The notes under the pieces are model-generated. The model searched no databases. It was not told where the DNA came from and worked only from the letters and a program-made list of their open reading frames with translations. The position numbers and the translations under genes are program-made. From Acidobacteriaceae bacterium (lineage in GTDB: Bacteria > Acidobacteriota > Terriglobia > Terriglobales > Acidobacteriaceae), in assembly GCA_003133425.1 (NCBI GenBank), contig PKXI01000295.1, positions 15,371 to 27,642 on the forward strand: a stretch of 12,272 bases of DNA, given 5' to 3'. This document shows positions 1 through 6,864 of this stretch, in pieces (the stretch's first letter is position 1; every line of letters starts with the position of its first letter).

Positions 1-75
1 CCTTTAAGCGAACCTTTAGCGCCTATGTAGAACCCTTTAGGCCAACCTTTCTGACCCCGAAAATCGATTGGGTGC

Positions 76-104
76 CCCATCCTTGCGTCTTTTGCAAGGG
101 TGGG
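76..104. repeat. Hairpin with 11-bp stem, probable interspersed palindromic element
   Basis: The left arm 76-86 (CCCATCCTTGC) pairs with the right arm 94-104 (GCAAGGGTGGG) over 11 bp with one G-T wobble, around a 7-nt loop. No T-run follows on either strand, so it is not a classical rho-independent terminator. It lies about 110 bp beyond the stop codon of the minus-strand oxidoreductase gene and could still end or stabilise that transcript. From memory, hairpins of the form GCCCCAT...TGGG recur between genes in Acidobacteriaceae. Only this one copy was found in the window, so its repeat nature is inferred. Confidence 0.55.
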
Positions 105-211
105 TACAAGCGCTCAATTCCCCCCCCGCACTTGGCCGCCCTGATCCGGCGCCGCGGGTTGGTGCTCGCCCGGACGGTTCAGTTTGGAACCACGGAGAAC
201 GAAATGCCTGC

Positions 212-1483
212 TCACGCAAATTGCGCCAGGTCCATGCCGAGTTTGTATGTCTCGCCGTGTGACTGCAGTTCGTCCCAGGTGGTCTCCTGGTGGCGCAGGC
301 CTGCCATGCGGCCCAACATGCAGCTCAGGGCCGTTTCCACACCGGCGGCAATCTGATTGTGGACCGGGCCATTCACAATGCTTTCGATGAAGGTGCGCTC
401 CTTGTCGCGGTCGGCGAAGGCGAGATTGTCTTCGAAGTTTCCGTTGGCGGCGAATTTGCCGGATTCGGCGGAGGTGCTGGTCGAGTCCTGCCACGCCCAC
501 TTCTGCGTGCCTGCAATTTCGACAGGACCGGCGTAAGGAATTGTCGCTGCGCCTTCAGAGCCGAAGAGGCGCAGACCGGCTTCAAACATGTCATAGTCGC
601 CGAACTGCTTGGAGGCAAAGGAGACGCGGACGTCATTGGGATAGAGATAGTCGACCTGGTAGTTGTCCCAGCAGTCGCCGGCGTGGGTGAGGATGTTGCG
701 GCCACCTGTGGCGATTGCCTTGAGCGGGCGCGCGCCAAGTATCCAGTTGCAGAGATCGATGATGTGGATGTTCTGCTCGACGAGAATGTCTCCAGAGAGA
801 GCGCGATCCCAGAGCCAGTTGCGGAGGCGGTACTCGTCTGGTCCGGCGCCGGGGAAGACTTTTTCTTTCGATGCCGGGGCGTAGTAGTAGGCGCTGATAG
901 AGGCGATCTTGCCGAGGGCTCCGGCTCTAATCTTCTCGGCGATTGCGGCGATGGGCGGGGCGTTACGGCACTGGAATCCAACGTCGATGCTCTGTGTAGA
1001 CTTCACGCGCTTGGCAATTTCGAGTGCTTGTTTCGCTTGCTTGATGTCGATGCCCACGGGCTTTTCGCAGTAGACATGCTTGCCCGAGGCGACGGCGGCA
1101 TCGAGATGCTCGACATGGAAGAAGGGCGGAGATGAGATCTGAATAATGTCGACGTCTTGCGAGGCGGCAAGTTGTTCGAACGCGTGCGGGCCGTGGAACA
1201 GAAGCTTGGGGTCGACGAGCGGGCGGCCCAGGGTCGTGTTGATTTGGTTGAAGTGCGCATGGCCGGCCTCGAGCTGGTTCGGGAACAGGTCGGCGAGCGC
1301 AACTACCTGCGCAACCGTGTTCTGTGAGAACGACGTTGCGACGTGGGTGCCGCGGTTTCCGCAGCCGAGCAGGCCATGGCGGACAGCCGAGTTGTTCTGG
1401 TAGCCGAAGGCTGTTGCGGGCTTGAGAAGAAGGAGGCCGGAGGCGAGCCCTGCCGTGGTCTGTATGAATTCCCTGCGCTTCAT
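212..1483 (-). CDS. Tat-exported Gfo/Idh/MocA family oxidoreductase
   Basis: A 423-aa NAD(P)-dependent dehydrogenase of the Gfo/Idh/MocA family, which oxidises or reduces sugars, inositols or glycosides. The N-terminus is a Tat-type signal (RREF at residues 3-6, then a hydrophobic stretch to about 26), so it probably acts outside the cytoplasm. The Rossmann motif GCGNRG is at 40-45, the family EKP motif at 140-142, and the catalytic-region block EQNIHIIDLCNW at 236-247, where H240 and D243 are the likely key residues. The reading frame stays open further upstream, but the ATG at 1483 is chosen because it starts the Tat signal and has AAAGG 7 nt before it. It lies 50 bp downstream of the isomerase gene on the same strand and is probably co-transcribed. 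In such pairs the dehydrogenase often makes a 3-keto sugar for its partner; the actual substrate cannot be read from sequence. Confidence 0.93.
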   Translation of the reverse strand: MKRREFIQTTAGLASGLLLLKPATAFGYQNNSAVRHGLLGCGNRGTHVATSFSQNTVAQVVALADLFPNQLEAGHAHFNQINTTLGRPLVDPKLLFHGPHAFEQLAASQDVDIIQISSPPFFHVEHLDAAVASGKHVYCEKPVGIDIKQAKQALEIAKRVKSTQSIDVGFQCRNAPPIAAIAEKIRAGALGKIASISAYYYAPASKEKVFPGAGPDEYRLRNWLWDRALSGDILVEQNIHIIDLCNWILGARPLKAIATGGRNILTHAGDCWDNYQVDYLYPNDVRVSFASKQFGDYDMFEAGLRLFGSEGAATIPYAGPVEIAGTQKWAWQDSTSTSAESGKFAANGNFEDNLAFADRDKERTFIESIVNGPVHNQIAAGVETALSCMLGRMAGLRHQETTWDELQSHGETYKLGMDLAQFA

Positions 1484-1533
1484 GGCGTTGCCTTTCAAAT
1501 TGAAGTCTTGCGTGATTTGATCGCTGCGTGGCC

Positions 1534-2463
1534 TCAGCCAAGAACCTCGCGGAGGATTCGCTCCAAGTAGATTTTCTCGTTGCGGACGTCTTCTATTTGC
1601 TGCGGGCCGGAGGTTTCGCGCTCGATGGTGATGGCGCCGGTGTAGCCGATGCTGTGCAGCTTGGTGAAAACCTTTTTGAAGTCGACCAGGCCGGAGCCGA
1701 TGAGAACCTCCTGGCCGAGTTTGCTGGGATCGGTGGGCCAACGGCCGTCCTTGGCATGAACGCTGCGGACGTGGGGCCCAAGAATATCGACCGCGTCGAC
1801 GGGGTTGGCTTTGCCATAAAGAATCAGGTTGGCGGTGTCGAGTCCGACGGCAAGGTTGGGCATGGCTGCGTCGCGTAACATCCGCGACATGGTGGTGGGC
1901 GTCTCCTGGCCAGTCTCCATAAGGAAGTATTGACCGTTGCCCTGGCAGTGCTGGGCGACGGCGCGGATGGCCTCGACGGCCCCGGGGTAGTTTGGATCGG
2001 CGGGATCTTCAGGGATGAATCCGCAATGCGTCTGCACCTGCCCGATGCCAAGCAGTTTGGCAAAGTCGGAGGCCTGGCGAAGTGCGTCAGTGCGCGCGGC
2101 GCGGGTGGCTGGAGGCACGAGGCCGATGGTTGAGGGGCCGCGCAGGAAGTCCCAGACCAGGGGCTGCGGACCGACGACCTCGACGGTGGTTGCGATGAGC
2201 TCATATTTATCAAGCAGATCGCGAAACTGCGGTGCCAGATCCGGCGTGAATTTGCCGATATAGCCGTCGAGCGACAGGAAGCAGTTGGAGAAACCCAGAT
2301 CGTGCACGCGCTTGAGCCGTTCTTCCGGCGCGCCGAAAGGCGAAATGAGCAGCCCCACCGCCATGGGCTTGAGCGGAATGGCGGGTGCGCCGGCAGAAGC
2401 CGCGGGCAGCCCCTCGGCAAGGACGGTCGCCGATGCGGCCGCTAAAAATTCTCTGCGATCCAT
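1534..2463 (-). CDS. Sugar phosphate isomerase/epimerase-like TIM-barrel protein with Tat signal
   Basis: A 309-aa protein of the xylose isomerase-like TIM-barrel superfamily (isomerases, epimerases and 3-keto-glycoside-acting enzymes). It starts with RREF at residues 3-6 and an alanine-rich hydrophobic stretch to about 28, a Tat-type export signal matching that of the next gene. The likely metal ligands fall where the family has them: E183 (METG), D209 (GLDTAN), H236 in HAKD, and E281 (IERE); H146 follows the preceding strand. The ATG at 2463 is preferred over the in-frame ATG at 2481 because GAGG sits 7 nt before it and it begins directly at the signal peptide. It is the first gene of a two-gene operon with the oxidoreductase. 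The substrate is unknown; carbohydrate or glycoside catabolism is inferred from the pairing. Confidence 0.9.
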   Translation of the reverse strand: MDRREFLAAASATVLAEGLPAASAGAPAIPLKPMAVGLLISPFGAPEERLKRVHDLGFSNCFLSLDGYIGKFTPDLAPQFRDLLDKYELIATTVEVVGPQPLVWDFLRGPSTIGLVPPATRAARTDALRQASDFAKLLGIGQVQTHCGFIPEDPADPNYPGAVEAIRAVAQHCQGNGQYFLMETGQETPTTMSRMLRDAAMPNLAVGLDTANLILYGKANPVDAVDILGPHVRSVHAKDGRWPTDPSKLGQEVLIGSGLVDFKKVFTKLHSIGYTGAITIERETSGPQQIEDVRNEKIYLERILREVLG

Positions 2464-2470
2464 AAAATAG

Positions 2471-2474
2471 CCTC
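2471..2474 (-). promoter_or_regulatory. Ribosome binding site choosing the isomerase start
   Basis: GAGG on the minus strand sits 7 nt before the ATG at 2463. The in-frame ATG 18 nt further upstream (2481) has no comparable site. Confidence 0.6.
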
Positions 2475-2581
2475 GCGACATTGTCCAATTCGACGGCGGA
2501 CTTTGGCAACCTGCCGCAGATTCAACGGCCTATCCTGTGAATCCTTTCACGCACTTCCCAATCGCAAATTCTTTCGCACCG

Positions 2582-2601
2582 CAATGCACACGTGAGCATT
2601 G
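2582..2601. promoter_or_regulatory. Candidate operator: 20-bp inverted repeat
   Basis: CAATGCACACGTGAGCATTG reads the same on both strands apart from one central A/A pair: 6-bp outer arms CAATGC/GCATTG around a CACGTG core. It lies about 120 bp before the start codon of the isomerase-oxidoreductase operon. This size and symmetry fit a dimeric repressor site. No regulator gene is adjacent, so the binding protein is unknown. Confidence 0.45.
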
Positions 2602-2910
2602 AGGCTTCAGTTGAATTTTCATAATTGACAGTCTTGACATCTGAGGAAAAGAGGGTCAATATCCTCCCAGATAGCTGAATAAAAGCACGTGGCCAGCTTA
2701 GCTGCCGTGCACGTCGGATGTATTCTGCTCTTCTTCTTGACTCCCCGGCACTTGCGACATTCTGGCGCGAGCTGAGAGTGCGTGAAGATCAGAATCCTCT
2801 TCCCGCGAAATTGGGGTTCCCCCGCATCCGTCTTCGGATAGAACCTGCCAGCGAATTGACTGGCTTAGAGAAGCGGATGAATCAGTGTTGCTTTAAATAT
2901 CCCGTATTCG

Positions 2911-2940
2911 TTGCCAGGTTTACCCGTTCGGCCAGATACT
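2911..2940 (+). promoter_or_regulatory. Possible sigma-70-type promoter for the 119-aa gene
   Basis: TTGCCA (2911-2916) and GATACT (2935-2940) are separated by 18 bp, which would give a leader of about 130 nt before the ATG at 3076. The match is moderate and unsupported by other signals. Confidence 0.25.
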
Positions 2941-3075
2941 CACTTTGTGACACCGCGAAACGTGAGCTGCTTATCAGAATTATTTTCTGCGGCTCTCATG
3001 CGGCGCCAAGAGGCCTGTCTCGGCTGAGTTCCCTAAACGGACCTATGTGGTCGTTGCGATAATGGGAGGTTAGCT

Positions 3076-3435
3076 ATGGTGGTCAAAGCACAATATGACG
3101 GAACCCGCGTTTCAGGGCTATATGTGGGCGTCAACAACGTGCGGCGCTACTTTTCAAGGCGCATCCAGGTCATCGAATTGCAGTTGGATCACCTACAAAT
3201 TCAGTGCGGGCTCACACCGCGTTTCTGGGAGGGCCAGCCGGAGATTCACGATCCCCGCTTGAGCCTATGGCTGGAGTCGAAACAACTCCACGACAGGCCA
3301 TGCCGGACACCGGTACCCCTGGCGATGATTCCTTCGGGCAAGAACTCGTTCAAGCTGGCATCGATCTCCCGGAACGGAGGCGCCCGGCTGAGGCAAGTGC
3401 CCAGCCCTGCGGCTGCCCTGGGTCAAATCGCGTAG
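3076..3435 (+). CDS. Uncharacterised 119-aa protein
   Basis: Function not recognised. The start is well supported: GGGAGGT at 3064-3070 lies 5 nt before the ATG. Residues 13 to about 72 look like a compact, probably beta-rich domain with ordered hydrophobic pattern: [13 protein letters not shown] (14-26), an [12 protein letters not shown] stretch, and [14 protein letters not shown] second block reads [12 protein letters not shown], and the remaining ~25 residues look variable and basic. From memory, short proteins with the [21 protein letters not shown] pattern occur in several Acidobacteria without a known role; I cannot verify this here. No signal peptide or membrane segment is visible. It lies 80 bp upstream of the gene at 3516 on the same strand and may share its transcript. 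An overlapping frame at 3204-3506 is treated as a shadow. Confidence 0.7.
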   Translation: MVVKAQYDGTRVSGLYVGVNNVRRYFSRRIQVIELQLDHLQIQCGLTPRFWEGQPEIHDPRLSLWLESKQLHDRPCRTPVPLAMIPSGKNSFKLASISRNGGARLRQVPSPAAALGQIA

Positions 3436-3515
3436 CGGTGCGTTGCGTTCACTCCATCGGCTTGGAAAGCGATGCCCCACCGGCAGTCATAAGAAATGAA
3501 TCATAGGAGATTTCG

Positions 3516-3992
3516 ATGAGAATGGTTGATTCCGCGCAAGCGGCGAAGAACCGGGCAGCCGATGCTCTCCGGGCAGTCCTTCATCATGTATCCGCAATCA
3601 AACTTAAGGAAATCGACATGGATTCACCGGGGCCCGATCTCAAAGTCGACCTCCTTGCGCACGTTGACGTGTACGGCCACAGCCATACACTGGTATGCAA
3701 GGTCGAGGCCAGTGGGCGACCCGATCATGTCCGCATCGCGCTCGAAGCGTTGCGAAGCCGTGCGGATGAACTGGAAGGCAATGCGACGCCGGTTTTTATT
3801 GCGCCGCGCATGTCAGAGGAGGCGAAGGCGCTTTGCGGAGAAAATAAGACCGGTTTTCTCGACCTGGAAGGGAATGCGCGCCTCGATCTGGGTGAGGTGT
3901 TCATCATCAAGCGCACGTTGCCGCAACAGAGGCGCAGTTCGTCCTCCGTTGTAGTGGAGCCGGAGGGTGAGGAGCTTGCCGGGGTTGCGTAG
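3516..3992 (+). CDS. AbiEi-antitoxin-like N-terminal domain protein, no wHTH (158 aa)
   Basis: A 158-aa soluble protein. After a helical N-terminus (to about 30) comes a region that looks like a restriction-endonuclease-like alpha/beta fold: KVDLLAHVDVYG (43-54), LVCKVEASG (59-67), TPVFIAPRMSEEAKALC (91-107) and FLDLEGNARLDLGEVFI (114-130). The order 'APxxSxEAxxLCxxxxxGFLDLxGNARL' resembles the sensor part of type IV AbiEi-family antitoxins and related regulators, which normally also carry a winged-helix domain. None is present here: the chain ends in a short Ser- and acidic-rich tail. The start is supported by AGGAGA 5 nt before the ATG. No toxin gene is adjacent: the upstream neighbour is the 119-aa protein and downstream is a terminator. 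The function is therefore open; the family link rests on motif resemblance only. Confidence 0.75.
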   Translation: MRMVDSAQAAKNRAADALRAVLHHVSAIKLKEIDMDSPGPDLKVDLLAHVDVYGHSHTLVCKVEASGRPDHVRIALEALRSRADELEGNATPVFIAPRMSEEAKALCGENKTGFLDLEGNARLDLGEVFIIKRTLPQQRRSSSSVVVEPEGEELAGVA

Positions 3993-4031
3993 TGGAAGAG
4001 TGTGCGCGGCGGAAAAGCCGCAGGTCACATA

Positions 4032-4068
4032 AAAAAGCCTCTCGCGATGAGATCGCGAGAGGCTTTTT
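4032..4068. terminator. Strong bidirectional rho-independent terminator
   Basis: A perfect 12-bp GC-rich stem (4037-4048 with 4052-4063) and GAG loop is flanked by an A-tract on the left and a T-tract on the right, so it works in both directions. It separates the plus-strand gene ending at 3992 from the minus-strand RNase J gene ending at 4137. Confidence 0.93.
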
Positions 4069-4120
4069 CTTAATGGCTGCTCCGTTATTTACCAAGCACA
4101 AAGATGCAAGAAAGGCAGAT

Positions 4121-4136
4121 GCAGCCCCAGGGCTGC
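4121..4136. other. Hairpin touching the RNase J stop codon
   Basis: GCAGCCC (4121-4127) and GGGCTGC (4130-4136) form a perfect inverted repeat directly after the RNase J stop codon. It has no T-run and precedes the main terminator; it may stabilise the 3' end of the mRNA. Confidence 0.45.
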
Positions 4137-5792
4137 TTAGAGTTCCAGGATGACGGGCATGATCATGGGGCGGCGGCCGGTTGTTTTCTGGATGAGGCGC
4201 TTCAGTTCTGCGCGCACTTTTTCCTTGACCATACCGTAGTCGGCCTTCTGCTCGGTGCTGAGCCCATCTAGCGTCTTGAGCACCAATTCGCGGGCCTGGT
4301 CGGTAATGTCTGCGCCGCCAAAGCCGCGCATTACTACTTCAGGCTGCTGCTCCACCTTGCCGGTGCGCTTGTTGATGGCAAGGACCGCGAGCACGATGCC
4401 GTCTTCAGACAGAATGCGACGATCGCGAATTACGAGATCTTCAACCACATCGATCGAGGAGCCGGAATCGATGAGAATGCGGCCCGCAGTTACTTTATCC
4501 TTCTTGCGGGCGTCGTTCTTGTCGAGTTCCAGTACGTCGCCGTCTTCGATAACGATGGCGTGCTCCACCGCGCCGGTCTCCATGGCCACCTGCGCATGTT
4601 TGCGGAGGTTGCGATAGTCGCCGTGTACCGGGATGAAGAACTTGGGACGCACGAGATTGATGAGCAGGCGCATTTCTTCCTGGCATCCGTGGCCGCTGAC
4701 GTGAATCAGTCCATTCGCGCCGTCGTCGCAAATGACGTTGGCGTCGCGGCGGTAAAGATGGTCGATGACGCGGAAGATGCTTTTTTCATTGCCGGGAATA
4801 ATTCTGGAACTGAGCACCACGGTGTCGCCAGCGTCGATCTTTGCATGCTTGTGGTTGTCTACGGCGGCACGGCTAAGCGCGCTCATGGGCTCGCCCTGGG
4901 TGCCGCTGATGAGTACCATCAACTGCTCCGGCGGGTAGTCGCGCATCTGCCCCGGCTGTATGACGAGGCCAGGTGGAATGTCGATGTAGCCCAGGTCCTG
5001 CGCGATCTCGGAGCTCTCCATCATGGAGCGGCCGACGATGGCAACTTTGCGGCCATGCGCCCGCGCCAACTCCATCGCGATGCGGATGCGATAGATGGAC
5101 GAGGAGAAGCAGGTGAAGAACAGCTTCTTTTTCGTCCGCGAGAAGATCTCGTCGAGGCGAGGAATGACGGCGCGCTCGCTGGGCGTGTAGCCGGTGCGCT
5201 CGACGTTGGTCGAGTCCTGGAGAAGCGCCAGCACGCCACGCTTGCCGTACTCGGCAAAGGTGTGCAGGTCGAATGCTTTCTCGTCGAGCGGCGAGAGATC
5301 GATTTTGAAGTCGCCCGTGTGGATGACGACGCCGACCGGTGTTTCAACGGCCAGGGCCACGCAATCGACCAGCGAGTGAGTGACGCGGATAGGCTCGATG
5401 ATGAAGGGACCGACGGTGAACTTTTCCTTGGGAGCGATTTCGATGAGCTCGATTTCGTCGAGCAGCTCGTGCTCTTCAAGCTTGCCTTCAACATAAGCCA
5501 GCGTGAACTCGGTGGCGTAGACGGGAACCTTGAGCTCGTTCAGAATCCAGGGCAGGCCGCCAATGTGGTCCTCGTGGCCGTGGGTGAGGACGATGGCGCG
5601 CACATGCTGCTTGTTCTCAATGAGGTAAGTGATATCGGGAACAACGATATCGACGCCCAGCAACTCCGACTCCGGGAACATAAGCCCGGCGTCGATCACG
5701 ATAATGTCGTCTTCCCAGCGAAGCGCAAGGCAGTTCATGCCGAATTCGCCCAGCCCGCCGAGGGGAATGATCTTCAGTTTTTTCGTTTGCAT
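4137..5792 (-). CDS. rnj: Ribonuclease J
   Basis: A 551-aa metallo-beta-lactamase/beta-CASP ribonuclease, full family length (about 550-560 aa). RNase J combines 5'-to-3' exonuclease and endonuclease activity in mRNA decay and rRNA maturation in the cytoplasm. Zinc-ligand motifs are all visible: HGHEDH at 71-76, H139 (THS), D161 (HTGDFK), and the C-terminal H390 in PVHGDYR. The beta-CASP region has SGTQGEP (296-302) and HVSGHG (364-369). A C-terminal domain of about 100 residues ends in a basic stretch (TTGRRPMIMP). The ATG at 5792 aligns with the usual family N-terminus (KIIPLGGLGEFGMN), although its Shine-Dalgarno is weak. A short coding-like frame lies about 100 bp upstream on the same strand, and the gene ends at a strong shared terminator. 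Confidence 0.97.
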   Translation of the reverse strand: MQTKKLKIIPLGGLGEFGMNCLALRWEDDIIVIDAGLMFPESELLGVDIVVPDITYLIENKQHVRAIVLTHGHEDHIGGLPWILNELKVPVYATEFTLAYVEGKLEEHELLDEIELIEIAPKEKFTVGPFIIEPIRVTHSLVDCVALAVETPVGVVIHTGDFKIDLSPLDEKAFDLHTFAEYGKRGVLALLQDSTNVERTGYTPSERAVIPRLDEIFSRTKKKLFFTCFSSSIYRIRIAMELARAHGRKVAIVGRSMMESSEIAQDLGYIDIPPGLVIQPGQMRDYPPEQLMVLISGTQGEPMSALSRAAVDNHKHAKIDAGDTVVLSSRIIPGNEKSIFRVIDHLYRRDANVICDDGANGLIHVSGHGCQEEMRLLINLVRPKFFIPVHGDYRNLRKHAQVAMETGAVEHAIVIEDGDVLELDKNDARKKDKVTAGRILIDSGSSIDVVEDLVIRDRRILSEDGIVLAVLAINKRTGKVEQQPEVVMRGFGGADITDQARELVLKTLDGLSTEQKADYGMVKEKVRAELKRLIQKTTGRRPMIMPVILEL

Positions 5793-5892
5793 CTGTCATC
5801 TTTGATGCTACCACCAACGGTGGGGCAGAGTGCCGCGACCTGAGCGAGCCCGATTGCATTGAAAAGCCCGGAAGACGGTCCTTGAATGGGCG

Positions 5893-6117
5893 CTACTTCT
5901 CCGCCTTCACGTCCCAATCGAAGCTGAGCGACGCGATCGGAGTGTTGAGCTTGTCGCGGTCTCGGGCTTCGTCGGCGCGGTCCGTAGCTTCGGTCTGCTT
6001 TGCCTTGGCAATATCCAGATTCAGTTTTGCCACAACGGATTGCGCACCGATCACCGGCTTCAGCTTGTCGAGCCCGTCCGGAGCCTGCTTGACCAGGTCG
6101 AGCAGGGCCGTCGTCAC
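5893..6117 (-). CDS. Small helical protein upstream of RNase J (74 aa, start uncertain)
   Basis: Not recognised. The frame encodes a charged, probably alpha-helical protein (LLDLVKQAPDGLDKLKPVIG, then a Lys/Glu/Asp/Ala-rich segment, ending SFDWDVKAEK). Its third codon positions are mostly G or C, as in the real genes around it, which is the main evidence that it is translated. No ATG starts the frame. The GTG at 6117 follows a weak GGGAAGA 6 nt before it; a TTG at 6144 is the alternative, and the frame stays open through the divergent gene. It could be a true small gene ahead of RNase J or the 3' remnant of a longer gene whose 5' end was lost. No signal peptide or membrane segment is visible. 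Confidence 0.5.
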   Translation of the reverse strand: MTTALLDLVKQAPDGLDKLKPVIGAQSVVAKLNLDIAKAKQTEATDRADEARDRDKLNTPIASLSFDWDVKAEK

Positions 6118-6201
6118 AGACAGTCTTCCCGGCCCGGCGCACAATGAAGGCGTTGAAAAATGTCTCCGGCCGGCGGAGCGAAAACACGAGGAGAAGGATT
6201 G

Positions 6202-6792
6202 ATGAACGGGTCAGGAGCGAAGGTTGTTGCATTCAATGGCAGCGCGCGCAAGGGCGGCAATACATCCATTTTGCTCAAATACGTATTGAAGGAGCTTGAA
6301 AACGAAGGCATCGAGACAGAACTGATCGAGATGAGCGGGACCAGGGTCCACGGCTGCCTGGCTTGCCGCAAATGTTCGACCCGGAAGGATCGGCGCTGCG
6401 GGCAGACGAGCGACATGGGAAACTCCTATATCGAAAAGATGGAGCAGGCGGACGGAATCCTGCTCGGGTCACCTACTTATGTTGCCGACATCTCGCCGGA
6501 GATCAAGGCGCTAATGGACCGGGCCTGCCTGGTGTCAAAGGCCAACGGTGGCATGTTCCGGCGCAAGGTGGGGGCTGCCGTAGTGGCTGTGCGAAGGGCT
6601 GGAGCAATTCACGCTTTCGATGCTTTGAACCACTTCTTTCTGCTCAGCGAGATGATCGTGCCAGGGTCGTCTTATTGGAATATCGGGATCGGCCTCGAGC
6701 CCGGCGATGTGGAGCGGGACGAGGAAGGGATTCGGACGATGCGAGTGCTGGGGCAGAATATGGCCTGGTTGTTGAAGAAGATCAAGGACTGA
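6202..6792 (+). CDS. Flavodoxin-fold NAD(P)H-dependent FMN reductase, iron-sulfur flavoprotein-like
   Basis: A 196-aa flavodoxin-like protein of the NADPH-dependent FMN reductase superfamily. The phosphate-binding loop NGSARKGGNT is at 12-21 and the second flavin-contact block GSPTYVADISPEIKALMDR at 89-107. Between them lie four cysteines, C52, C55, C58 and C66, spaced C-x2-C-x2-C-x7-C. That matches the compact motif which binds a [4Fe-4S] cluster in archaeal iron-sulfur flavoproteins, so electron transfer between an Fe-S cluster and FMN is plausible. The frame is open from 6160, but the ATG at 6202 is chosen because AGGAG lies 8 nt before it and the Rossmann-like strand begins right after. 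It is divergent from the small frame at 5893-6117. The physiological partner is unknown. Confidence 0.9.
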   Translation: MNGSGAKVVAFNGSARKGGNTSILLKYVLKELENEGIETELIEMSGTRVHGCLACRKCSTRKDRRCGQTSDMGNSYIEKMEQADGILLGSPTYVADISPEIKALMDRACLVSKANGGMFRRKVGAAVVAVRRAGAIHAFDALNHFFLLSEMIVPGSSYWNIGIGLEPGDVERDEEGIRTMRVLGQNMAWLLKKIKD

Positions 6793-6864
6793 CGGAACGG
6801 TTTCGCGCGATCTTTCAGTCTTCGCGAAATAGGACTATCCTTGTGGTGTGGGACTGGCCGGCCA

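Larger units (their letters stand above)
2464..3075. other. 612-bp non-coding region between divergent transcripts
   Basis: No convincing gene is seen. The left part must hold the promoter of the minus-strand sugar operon and contains a 20-bp dyad at 2582-2601. Two perfect TTGACA boxes stand close together at 2625-2630 and 2634-2639 on the plus strand, but neither has a good -10 at 16-18 bp, so I do not call a promoter there. The composition is more AT-rich than the surrounding genes. A plus-strand frame (2718-3062) is open, but its third codon positions lack the strong G/C bias of the real genes and it has no ribosome binding site. A possible promoter for the gene at 3076 is listed separately. 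Confidence 0.6.

Noticed and set aside
1..50. Four CCTTT words spaced 12, 21 and 12 bp
   Set aside because: Short, imperfect and without symmetry or a neighbouring start; too weak to call a repeat or binding array.
290..1135. 281-codon plus-strand open frame
   Set aside because: Antisense shadow of the oxidoreductase gene, whose motifs and ribosome site are clear; long antisense frames are expected at this GC content.
2718..3062. 114-codon plus-strand open frame
   Set aside because: No ribosome binding site, third-position G/C bias absent, no recognisable domain; treated as non-coding.
4560..5843. 427-codon plus-strand open frame
   Set aside because: Antisense to RNase J and without recognisable motifs.
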